Source: Laccaria trichodermophora
Taxonomy: Eukaryota; Basidiomycota; Agaricomycetes; Agaricales; Hydnangiaceae
Assembly (NCBI GenBank): GCA_018417955.1
Contig: JACTVC010000033.1
Coordinates: forward strand, 124,001 to 188,000
DNA: 64,000 nt
Reading direction: 5' to 3'
A program made the translations under genes and the position numbers. The notes under the pieces are model-generated. The model was not told the origin of the DNA and did not search any database. It saw nothing but the letters and a program-made list of their open reading frames with translations. Of this stretch, positions 55,748 through 64,000 are shown one piece after another (the first letter of the stretch is position 1; each line of letters opens with the position of its first letter).

Positions 55748-56415
55748 ATGACTGCCGTCCGTAGTCCTCTGTAAGTCTATTTGAGTCGAAAAGTTGCGAC
55801 GATTAACCCTTCTTTAGTTCAGTTGTATTTCTGTTGCACACTGCGCTGGAGATACCCGTCGCTATCCAAGGCATATGGTCACCTGCCAGTTTACCTTTCC
55901 TTCAGCTCAACAACACCGCGATTGTACTCCTCAAGGTATTGTCGTAACTCCTTGTATCTTTGTTTCTTATTGAAGGCGTCAAACCATTTGGCATTGACAG
56001 TTGTACGCCACTCTCGTACTGGCGACGTGCATAACATCCCTCTTATGTTTCTCGCTTCCAGGTACGTGGAATCACCTTACTGCACTTTCAAGATGTTGAA
56101 ACGTAACCCACCTCAGAATTCCTTCCGGGTAAACGTGCCCTGGCAATCGGCCTCTGCGTATACCACAGCGCAGCCTCCACCGTCCTCTTCCAGGCTCCCC
56201 GCTTCATCCCCCATTCATTCGGTCCATTCATGGAATCGTGAGCTGTTTATTGTTCCCGTCGTGACTCTCTAACTCTGATTTCCCTTGATTAAAGCTTCAA
56301 AGTTACACCGGAAATTGTGTGGGGTGTATGTCATGGCTTCCTTGGACTTGGGATGGTTGTATGGTGGCAGGGCACGGTGCACCTGGCGGCCATGGCCAGA
56401 ACTGCGGGACGCTAA
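55748..56415 (+). CDS. Small four-TM membrane protein, five exons, unknown function
   Basis: The exons 55748-55770, 55818-55935, 56001-56061, 56117-56237 and 56295-56415 join in frame to 147 residues starting MTAVRSPLSVVFLLHTALEI. All four introns have GT..AG ends of 47-65 nt. Hydrophobic segments at about residues 7-25, 40-62, 73-92 and 118-137 suggest four membrane passes. Distinct stretches are WSPASLPFLQLNNTAIVLLK, EFLPGKRALAIGLCVYHSAA and TPEIVWGVCHGFLGLGMVVW. I recall similar proteins in mushroom genomes without an assigned role. It is not visible as one long open frame because of the introns. Confidence 0.75.
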
Positions 56416-56810
56416 TGGAAAGATGGACCATACTAATCAGTTATAGATGGTCTCCTCGCTGTACGAACAAGCATCCGATTTTCAGGGCGTAGAGTGAAGT
56501 GTGGCATGGCTAAAACACTGGATGAATATTATCTATATTTCATCTCACCAGCTCTCGTGTTCTGTGAGTCTGTTGGCTTTGCTCTCATGCCTTACATTTC
56601 TATGCCGCCAGTAAGACACAAGAACCGATAACGCAACGTGCATTCTAAGAACTACATTCTCCTTTCGAATGTTACTGTGCCACTGACAACTGGAACTACG
56701 CTCTGGACATTTCCCCCAATCCCCGATTTGGTTTCCGACACGCAAATTCCAAGTCCCCGATTGGTTCAAGGTTGCGTGTTTCCCGGGAATGGCATGGCAT
56801 GATATTCTTA

Positions 56811-57326
56811 TGGAGCTCTTCACCTAGTCACCACCTGTTGGTGACAAGCAGAACTTCTCATGCAAAAAACCTTATTTTTCTTATCGGTCTTGACAATCGA
56901 CTCCTTTCCACAAGAGGAAGATTCCCTCTAGACCATTTGTAAATATCTGCATAACTGGCTGAGATATGAAAATTGGGGCTCCTCAATTTGGCAGTACTCA
57001 ATAATATCAGCATTCATGATACATTTTAGTAGAAATTTTCACTGATAAAATGCCTTTGCAACTTGTTCTGGGATCAGGGGAGCCCCGGAATTTTAAAAAC
57101 CACATGAGTAGATCCAAAATTGAATTAAACCTTGGTGGCCCTTTGACCAACCCCCACCATAAACCACCAGTTTAGTGCTGGTGAACACATCATATAGCTC
57201 AGAGGTGTTCCTCTTCGGTTATGGTGGAGCAAAAACTTTGGGTGCACAAGCGCACCATTTTTTTTTTCAGCCTCTGGCCGATTTGGCAGTTGTCACCGAG
57301 AGGTGGTGACTAGGTGAAGAGCTCCA
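56811..57326. mobile_element. MITE with TA target duplication (Tc1/mariner-like)
   Basis: The left terminus starts TGGAGCTCTTCACCTAGTCA. The right terminus is its inverted copy, perfect over 26 bp and about 92% over 37 bp. The element is directly flanked by TA on both sides (56809-56810 and 57327-57328). It is 516 bp and has no transposase frame. It interrupts S1, and the paralogous segment S2 lacks it. Confidence 0.88.
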
Positions 57327-57376
57327 TAGCATTCACAGCATGATAATTGACATTGATTGCTTCATTAATAGAGTAC

Positions 57377-57411
57377 GTTCGGATCGCCGCAGAGTCTGCG
57401 GCGATCCGAAC
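57377..57411. repeat. Perfect 17-bp inverted repeat with a 1-nt spacer
   Basis: GTTCGGATCGCCGCAGA is followed by G and the exact reverse complement. The stem is 11 of 17 G/C. S2 has only one arm-like sequence here, so the hairpin is specific to S1. Confidence 0.85.
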
Positions 57412-57771
57412 AATGCAGACATGCCACAATGATGATTGCGATGGACCTGTCAATCTCCCTTTCCAAACCGATCATCTCTTGGACCCTCTTGTCTGGTCGA
57501 AAAAGCTGTTCTCCTGCAGGAGGGCAGATTTCCGCATCAACTTGAGACAATCTTTGACTATCCCAGATTTTGCTTGTCCAAACTTTGGATAAAGCGATGC
57601 TCACAACCAGGATTTGTACTGCCCAGAGGCGATAAACCTTGGCTCTAGCGCCCGTCTAGCGGCTCGTCATCCGAGCAATCCCTGATCAGGTTATGATGAG
57701 TACCATATCGTCCCTGTGTCGCACTAAAGGATGATACATGTGTCAGCGGCTAGCGCGGGATCGCAGACACA

Positions 57772-57779
57772 TATATAAG
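57772..57779 (+). promoter_or_regulatory. TATA box of the secreted-protein gene at 57881
   Basis: TATATAAG lies about 100 bp upstream of the ATG. The matching position upstream of the paralog at 59686 reads GTACATAGG and has lost the box, although the surrounding promoter is conserved. Confidence 0.6.
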
Positions 57780-57880
57780 CTTGACCATACTCACCTTGAA
57801 AATGTATCAGCTGGTCTGCCCCCCTCAGTTCTCTCGTTCATCCAACGGCCGGTCCGTTTATCCCAACATCACCGTTCATT

Positions 57881-58656
57881 ATGCGTCTTTTTGCTTTCAC
57901 TTCCATCTTGCCTGCTATCACACTTCTTATCCTTCTTTCATCCGATCAAGTCTTCGGGGCTGCAGTCCCCATTGTGCGACGCGCCTCAAGTTCAAAGTGG
58001 AAGGCGTCAGACCTAAAGACATCAAATTACCGCCAAACTGCGCTGAACCACAACAATGGTGCTTATATGCCGACTGCCGGCGGTAGCAAGGTCGCCTGGA
58101 AGAAAGGTGCCAATGGAGATGCTGGTACGTCCACTTTTTACGTCAGGTCCATGTCCGAGTAGCGAACTTTTCTTTCAGAACATGTCATCGAGCCTGGATC
58201 CCATATTAAACCCGTCCTGAATCAAATGGGTATCAAGAAGGGGTGCGTAGTCCGTCAAGTTCTGAGAATACTGATTTATAGGTCAACCCATCCAGCTCGC
58301 CTTTCCACAAAGACCTAAAAGCTGCTCTAAATCACAAAGACAACCTATCGGTGCTTCATCCAGGAGCTAACAAGGCGAAGGCGCAGTTGACGGCTGATCC
58401 CAGGCGGAATCCCAAAAATAAGGCCGCCGCTAACCATTATATGCAACAGCGCCCCATTCAACACAAGGCTAGTGCAACCATGAATAGAATAGAGAGCGCA
58501 GCGAAGAAGCACAGGATCAAGAATGTCAGTTCTGTTGACTCATTTGAGACGCTGATTTTAACGTTGTTCCAGTTTGTCGCCAAGGTGAAGGCCAACGTCA
58601 AGAAGGTTTTCCCCAACGTCAGACGGAGCGAGCTTGATGAGGATTACTTTGAGTGA
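57881..58656 (+). CDS. Small secreted basic protein (G1), possible HNH-like fold
   Basis: Four exons, 57881-58124, 58179-58246, 58297-58524 and 58573-58656, give 207 residues. The start MRLFAFTSILPAITLLILLS is a signal peptide. It is followed by VPIVRR, a likely Kex2-type processing site. The mature part is rich in Lys, Arg and His, with GDAEHVIEPGSHIKPVLNQM, then LNHKDNLSVLHPGANKAKA. The spacing of the His-Val/Ile-Glu and Asn-x-x-x-x-N-x-x-K elements resembles secreted proteins with an HNH-like nuclease fold, but this is a weak resemblance. The tail is KVFPNVRRSELDEDYFE. The last intron (48 nt, in frame) could also be retained without a stop. Its promoter and signal peptide are shared with the gene at 59686. 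Confidence 0.65.
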
Positions 58657-59685
58657 GCAAATTAGACAGGGATAGTGGTGATAACATAGAGCTTAAATAA
58701 TAAATATCATTATTCGATCATGATCATGATAACAGCTGTCAACATGGATCCCCCTTCATTCAGCGGCAATGCCCTGTTCACACCATCCTATGTTGTGTCC
58801 CAACTACATATCCCTTTCGTTGGATTCCACAGCCATGTATGCTTCACGCTTGCGGGGCCGCCAGATGCTCTTAGAAAGCCCCGCACGTGACAGCAGCTAA
58901 GGAGATGGATGACTCAAGGATGACTTGAGAGAGGAAGAAACAGAAAGAGTCGAAAAGCCTTGGAATTAATGAGAGTGTGGAAATGCGACGAGTCTCAGGC
59001 GAAGTACTCTCTTTCAAATTTATGAACTGGAATCTTTTACTGATGGAATTATAATTGTAGATTCGCGCTTTTCGTGCCCATGCATAATTTATGAATGGGA
59101 TACATGTCGGAGCTCTCGCGATATTCCGTTTCTGTTCCTTCCCCTCAAACCATGTCGGAATCGACAGGCATGCACCCCAGGCTTCCCAGAGCTGATTTTC
59201 ATGGCTCCATTATGATGGGTTTGTCTCTCTGTATCTTCTCATTTGGCCTTCTGACATTCCCATTGTACATAGTTCATAAAGCCAAGAACCTTTGCCTGGT
59301 TGGCATTTCTGGGATTGTGATACATACACGAGACTGAAGATTAAAGTCGTCACACGTCAGGATAAAATCAAGTTCCGGTTCCGTTCTGCGGACAGGGCTG
59401 GTTGCAAGTTCAAGCATAAAGAAACCATCGAGCTTTGAATCCTGCACCACGTGAATCCTTGTCTCTGGCGCCCGTCTAGTGGCTCATCATCTAAGCAATG
59501 ATTAAGCTATGAGTATCATGTCATACCTGTCTCGTACTAACAGATGATACATGTGTCAGCGGCGAGCGCTTAGACGCGTACATAGGCTTGACCATCTAAC
59601 CTTGAAATTTTATCAGCTGGTCTGTCCCCCTAGTTCTCTCGTTCATCCAACGGCCGGTCCGTTAATCCCTACATCACAGTTCAAT
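58657..59685. other. Intergenic between the paralogous secreted-protein genes
   Basis: It is about 1 kb. From about 59450 on it is the conserved promoter of the downstream copy. A plus-strand frame at 59095-59337 has no recognisable features and was not called. Confidence 0.4.
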
Positions 59686-60249
59686 ATGCGTTTTTTTGCT
59701 TTCACTTCCATCTTGCCCGCTATCGCACTTCTCATCCTTCTCTCATCCGATCAAGCCTTCGGGGCTGTTGTCCCCATTGTGCGACGCGGCTCAAGTTCAG
59801 AGGGTACAGCGAAAGACCTAAAGAACAAGGTCAAGAACAGTGTTAGTTATTCCAGTATAATTGACTCGCCCGGGACGCTAATTTTAACGTCGTTTCAGTT
59901 TGTCGCCATGCCTTCGGCAAAATTTACGTTTCCAAAGAACGGTGGCGCAGTGGCCTCAAACAAACCCCTCACTATCAACATGGCAATTCAGAACCACAAG
60001 CCGGGTAACTTTATCAACGCAAAGCCAAATTACTTTCCTAGATCTGCTCCTCAACAACTGGATAACCAAGGGGTCATCCATGGCCATTCACATGTTATCG
60101 TCGAGACGCTAACCCCTCATACACAAACAACGCCTACCGATCCAAAAACATTTGCCGTCTTCAAGGTACGTGGTTTTTCGCTGTTTTACGATTTCTTTTT
60201 CAAAATACTTAAATAGGGTCTCAAAAAACCTGCGCTTAAGGCGGCTTAA
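59686..60249 (+). CDS. Chimeric secreted protein (G2): G1 signal peptide fused to a foreign domain
   Basis: The start MRFFAFTSILPAIALLILLS and VPIVRR are nearly the same as G1. After KDLKN the G1 middle exons are missing and the sequence joins the G1 last-intron region (ACGCTAATTTTAACG, then CAG TTTGTCGCCA). From 59909 a different coding sequence begins: MPSAKFTFPKNGGAVASNKP, LTINMAIQNHKPGNFINAKP, NYFPRSAPQQLDNQ, then GVIHGHSHVIVETLTPHTQT. I recognise the latter as the core of a secreted Agaricomycete family of unknown function. A last short exon after a GTACGT intron ends FKGLKKPALKAA, which is earlier than that family usually ends. Transcription and product are unproven. Confidence 0.6.
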
Positions 60250-60259
60250 CTGCCGACGT

Positions 60260-60331
60260 GTGAAGGCCAGCGTCAGGAAGGTTTTCCCCAATGTCAGAAG
60301 GAGCGAGCTTGATAAGGATTACTTTGAGTGA
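60260..60331 (+). pseudogene. Relic of the G1-type last exon
   Basis: GTGAAGGCCAGCGTCAGGAA and the rest match the G1 final exon. They would encode VRKVFPNVRRSELDKDYFE and a stop. The G2 frame stops 11 bp earlier, so this exon is probably no longer used. Confidence 0.7.
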
Positions 60332-60423
60332 GCAAACTAGCCGAGTATAAATAATAAATGATATTTTTCAAACTGCATCGTCATACTGTGAAATCGTTAG
60401 CCTCCCATACAGACCCAAGGTTT

Positions 60424-60690
60424 ACGGCTGCGTGTTTCCAGGAAATGACAGCACTCACAGCATGATGGACATCTTTATTGATTCTATAATAGAACATATT
60501 GGGATCGCTGCAGACGTGCGACAATGATTATTGTGATATCCCTGGAGTCCTGGACCTGACAATCTCCCTTTCCTCTCTTGTACCCTCTCGTTCGAGAAAG
60601 TTGTTGTCCCGCAGGTGAGCCCAGATTTGTGCATTGACTATCCCAGATTTTACCTGTCCAAATTTTGGATAAAGCAATGCTCAATGCAGG
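60424..60690 (+). repeat. Segment S2, empty-site copy of S1
   Basis: It is collinear with S1 (56770-57609) but lacks the 516-bp MITE and the hairpin. At the position matching the TA insertion site it reads continuous unique sequence (GACAGCACTCACAGCATGAT). Confidence 0.75.
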
Positions 60691-61773
60691 CACAACCGTA
60701 CTTGGACTGCGGGAGTGACCAGCTTCGTTTTCTCGGCAAACACCATTATTTGTCCACTTGCCGAGTTGCTGCCGTGTATAATTATTACAAAATACTGTTT
60801 TCCCACGATAATTACCTACTCGTGGCTTGTATATGTCAAGCATCCACTGATATACAACAGTTCTGAGAGTGCATCAGTGATGATGAGTACACAATTTCCT
60901 GCCTATTTAGTTTGGAAATTTGTTTGTCAGCTCTGTATCATGGTACTTAATTATTTGAATTGCTTTTTACTGATGTTACCCAGCTTTCAGCCTGTTGCAA
61001 TTTATCCAACTATGGGAGGTTCAATCCATGTCAAAGGATTGATAAAAAATATACTGGAATTTGTTTCATCTCATGGTTACATTTTCAGACATTGAAAATT
61101 TCCAGAATGGTGGTAAGGTAGCTGAGAAAATCTTTTGAATATCCTTACTGCAAGTTTAAGGACTATGGGATATGTAGCAGGTATATGGGATCCTATCCTC
61201 CCTCTATATCATTTACTTTCCATTACTTAGCATTTGCATCACATGACTCCCTTCCATACTGTCAGTAGTAGTCATGTGACATTTGACCTTCTTACATCTT
61301 TACCACCACTGCATCTATTGCTTTCTAGCAGGCGTTCTATCGTAGCTCAAACCAATAGGCAAGTGTTATTGTGTATTAACAGGTCACTGACACTCTTCTC
61401 TAAGAGAACAAGTGTCAGCACCAGTTGATCAGGGCAGATCTTATCAGATCTGCAGTGTTACCCCTTCCTGTGTCTGTATCCAACCTCTCGTGGATTTCCC
61501 AAGAGGTAGCAGGGGTTGTAGCTTTGGATTTCCAGAGTGATCTCAACCCTTGCTAGGATACGCCCACATCCAGTCTCTTTTCCTCCTTCTTTGTCTCTTT
61601 GGACCGAGTTGCAACCAAGATTGCAGCTGGGTCTTCACACCATTGCCATTCCAGCTCGCCATACGACTTTCATCGACAGCTCTCACATTTAACGCACAGA
61701 TTGTCCGTTACAAAGGTGGACACTGTGGGATCTGTCGACATCCTGGCTGGCTGTCTCCATTTTCATTTTCAAC
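60691..61773. other. Non-coding stretch before the right-edge frame
   Basis: It is about 1.1 kb and AT-rich. A plus-strand frame at 61550-62029 overlaps the long frame at 61774 and looks like its shadow. An acceptor-like TTTAACGCACAG at about 61701 may mark an upstream exon of that gene. Confidence 0.4.
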
Positions 61774-64000
61774 ATGTACCCCTCGTCCTTTTATGATCTT
61801 CGGGCTCGTTATGTCTTTACTCCCCTTTATGGCCCTTATTCACTATCCGAAGCCCTCGAAGGACTTGTTTCTTACACTCTCAATGAGTCTCGAGACTCAA
61901 TTTCAATTGGTTCCAAGAGGACTCTACATCATGAGCTCATTTCGGAGCTCAGCAATGTCGTGGATGATCTCCAAGATTATCTCATCTATTTTTCATCTAA
62001 ATTTCTTATCTCTAGCCCAGATTCTCTGAATTTCTTCAAGGAGTTGCGAGCAGGTTGCGACGGGTTCGAGCCTCTGATCATTTACTGGGGGGCAGTCATC
62101 ACATGTCTCCTTACCGCTCGCAAAATCGTTGAATGCAACTTCTGGCCTCATCTCTTTCAACCTGCTATCAACTCCAAACGAAGACTTGGACGACCCCCTT
62201 CTTTTGTTTCACCTCATGTACCATTGAACAAATTGTTCACATCTCCATCCATATCCGTTTCGTCGCCTCGCGCAGTCAACACTCCTCAAACCCCGTACTC
62301 CCTGTCGGACTCGCAACGCCTACCGCTGCTGTCGTCTTCGATGTTCGTCACGACGCTCGCTGGATCACACCCCGCTCAAACTCTGTTGAACCATCAACCC
62401 TCCGACATCGACCTCGATACATGCTTTCTGCAGGCCGATGAAGATCACTCGGACAAAGTCGCTTCGACGCCTTACCGCTCCAGCGCCGCTCAACGCTCAT
62501 GTAGCTCGATTTCGGCTCATAACAACGATACGAGGGAACGGGTGGATCCGAATACAGAGGTTGGGGAGGTTAGTGAGTATGTCACCGGGGAGATGCAAGC
62601 TGCAGCAGAGGGGGACGAGATCCCCATGGTCCCGTGCGTGTGTCCGTGCCCTACTCGACTGACTTCCGTTCGAGCAGAAACCACCGGAGAACTTGCCTCG
62701 GTGCCATCGAGGAAGTTATCCTCATCGACGTCACTGCGGCTCTCGTCTCCTGCACCCTTCATCTCCAATTCCACCTCGAATCTACGTCGGGGGTCTTCGT
62801 TTCCACATTCCTTTGACAACACCATTCCTCGACCTTCGGTTCGTCTTCCCCCGAGAAAACAACACACCCAGCACTCCGCTCTATTCGCCCCCTACGAACA
62901 ATCCAGCATCAACATCAACAATCAGCTCTGCACACCCTTCCTCGACCACCCTAAATCCCCCATTGACAATTCTGGCGAACAAGCCATACCCGCGGACGCC
63001 CTCGCCGACGGATTACACTCTGTTGCAGATGTTTCTGACACGCAAAACGCCGTCGACAACGACCACATCCTCAATGCCTTCTGCTCAAATCCAGGCAGTG
63101 CAATCATCGACTCCATCTCTTCCCTCTCCATTTGCACAGGTGATTCGGACTACCGCTCGACGAGCTCAACGGTGTCATTGGAGCCTTCAGATGGACTCGA
63201 CGCGTTGCAGAGGGGGAATGTGGATTTGAATAGGAAGTCCATGGAGGCTGAACACGAACGATTACCTCCCAAAGAGCCGGCATCACCAACCACGTCGGAC
63301 AACGCAAGTGCTATCTCGTCACTAATGCACAACACCCCCTCAACTCCATCTCCTACTCCATCACACGACTTCTACTCATACCCGGCATCTCTTTACTCAT
63401 ACCCCTCTACACCTTCCTTCTCAGAGCGACGATTCTCCTCTCTATCACCTCCAATCCGTCGACTCGAAAAGTTTCGTGGGCGACAATCACGGAGATCACA
63501 GCCGAATGTCCCCAAGATCAGCAGGGGAAGTATTCCTCGTCAACGGCAGCATGACATGCAGAACGAGTGCTTGAGGATGCCACCATTACGAGCGGATCAC
63601 ACAATCGAGTGCGAGGGCTGCACGCCGATGTTAACGCCTAACACGCCTTGTCCTCCTCTGTCTTGCAACCTCTGCGAACACCCAGCGCCCGTTCATCCAC
63701 GCTCATCCATCACTCCAAAGCGAAGATGTTCGTCCTTACTGCCAAGCTTCCATCGATTTGAAACAGGTTGTGGGCGACGGTTGTTGAGATCGCAGCAGAG
63801 CGTTCCCGTGGTTGGTGAGGGAAGCTCTTTGTCGTTCTCAACATACCAGCCTGCCCTTTCTCTGACCCCTTTTCCGATCTCGGGTTTTTGTCAACGGCAA
63901 CTCGACACACGAAACAAGCACTCTTCAGCACGAGTTGCCCCCAAGGTTGAAAGTAAGGGCTCTTCGCCGTTGACGCCGCCTTCTCCTCCAAAGGCCTATG
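61774..64000 (+). CDS. Long Ser/Pro-rich protein, partial at right edge, unknown
   Basis: One frame is open without a stop from the ATG at 61774 (MYPSSFYDLRARYVFTPLYG) to the window end, 742 codons. The N-terminal ~150 residues look folded: PYSLSEALEGLVSYTLNESR, HELISELSNVVDDLQDYLIY, FKELRAGCDGFEPLIIYWGA and LTARKIVECNFWPHLFQPA. One hydrophobic stretch may be a membrane segment. The rest is Ser/Pro/Thr-rich with many short basic or TP/SP motifs and a Cys-rich patch (TIECEGCTPML, then LSCNLCEHPAP). I do not recognise it. An in-frame stop lies at 61690, so either this ATG is the start or the exon begins at an upstream acceptor. The 3' end is outside the window. Confidence 0.6.
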   Translation, partial: MYPSSFYDLRARYVFTPLYGPYSLSEALEGLVSYTLNESRDSISIGSKRTLHHELISELSNVVDDLQDYLIYFSSKFLISSPDSLNFFKELRAGCDGFEPLIIYWGAVITCLLTARKIVECNFWPHLFQPAINSKRRLGRPPSFVSPHVPLNKLFTSPSISVSSPRAVNTPQTPYSLSDSQRLPLLSSSMFVTTLAGSHPAQTLLNHQPSDIDLDTCFLQADEDHSDKVASTPYRSSAAQRSCSSISAHNNDTRERVDPNTEVGEVSEYVTGEMQAAAEGDEIPMVPCVCPCPTRLTSVRAETTGELASVPSRKLSSSTSLRLSSPAPFISNSTSNLRRGSSFPHSFDNTIPRPSVRLPPRKQHTQHSALFAPYEQSSININNQLCTPFLDHPKSPIDNSGEQAIPADALADGLHSVADVSDTQNAVDNDHILNAFCSNPGSAIIDSISSLSICTGDSDYRSTSSTVSLEPSDGLDALQRGNVDLNRKSMEAEHERLPPKEPASPTTSDNASAISSLMHNTPSTPSPTPSHDFYSYPASLYSYPSTPSFSERRFSSLSPPIRRLEKFRGRQSRRSQPNVPKISRGSIPRQRQHDMQNECLRMPPLRADHTIECEGCTPMLTPNTPCPPLSCNLCEHPAPVHPRSSITPKRRCSSLLPSFHRFETGCGRRLLRSQQSVPVVGEGSSLSFSTYQPALSLTPFPISGFCQRQLDTRNKHSSARVAPKVESKGSSPLTPPSPPKAY

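Larger units (their letters stand above)
56770..57609 (+). repeat. Segment S1, diverged copy of S2 (60424-60690)
   Basis: S1 without its MITE and S2 share a long collinear run: TGCGTGTTTCC, CACAGCATGAT, TGACATTG-like, GGATCGC.GCAGA, CAATCTCCCTTTCC, CCCAGATTTTGCTTGTCCAA or its variant, and TTTGGATAAAGC.ATGCTCA. The MITE and the hairpin are in S1 only. Confidence 0.75.
56416..57880. other. Non-coding stretch: duplicated segment S1 plus MITE
   Basis: No gene is seen. It holds most of segment S1 (56770-57609), a 516-bp MITE within it, a 17-bp perfect hairpin, and the TATA-containing promoter of the secreted-protein gene at 57881. Confidence 0.6.

Noticed and set aside
59095..59337. Plus-strand 80-codon frame between the secreted-protein genes
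   Set aside because: One hydrophobic stretch only, no paralog and no splice or promoter support.

Overview
The window reads as nuclear DNA of a filamentous basidiomycete, most likely an Agaricomycete. Genes are compact and lie on both strands. They are cut by many introns of about 45-70 bp with GT..AG ends, and coding exons can be as short as 6 nt. The families present are fungal: class 3 lipase, CRH-type GH16, Egh16-like secreted protein, SDS23, Tsp2-type tetraspanin. Exon joins were worked out by eye from splice signals, reading-frame continuity and family knowledge. No search was run, so exact splice sites and some starts are provisional.

Layout. 1-17.4 kb, all minus strand: MSH6 (runs off the left edge), GFA1 (chitin precursor synthesis), an Egh16-like secreted protein, EXO1, a cystathionine gamma-synthase with a MITE just upstream, and SDS23. 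17.5-29.5 kb, plus strand: a class 3 lipase, a C2H2 zinc-finger regulator and a very large helical, UNC80-like protein. 29.6-43.5 kb, mixed: a CRH-type cell-wall transglycosylase, a 7TM-like membrane protein, CDC5/CEF1, a second C2H2 regulator, 5-formyl-THF cyclo-ligase, a RAD51 paralog and a three-RRM protein. 43.6-56.4 kb: PIG-P, 6-phosphofructo-2-kinase head-to-head with fructose-bisphosphate aldolase, a YRA1/ALYREF mRNA export adaptor, a tetraspanin, a polyQ bHLH regulator and a four-TM small membrane protein. 56.4-64 kb is accessory: a TA-flanked MITE, a duplicated segment holding two small secreted-protein genes (one intact, one chimeric), a perfect 17-bp hairpin, and a long Ser/Pro-rich reading frame that runs off the right edge.

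Functional themes. Three DNA-repair genes (MSH6, EXO1, a RAD51 paralog) share the window, and the MutS-alpha/EXO1 pair is within about 5 kb. Cell-wall and surface functions recur (GFA1, CRH1-like, PIG-P). Two enzymes on either side of phosphofructokinase control share a 175-bp divergent promoter. The most unusual features are the tiny exons inside invariant motifs (the MSH6 P-loop, CDC5, aldolase), the chimeric secreted gene at 59.7 kb, and the MITE with a paralogous empty site.
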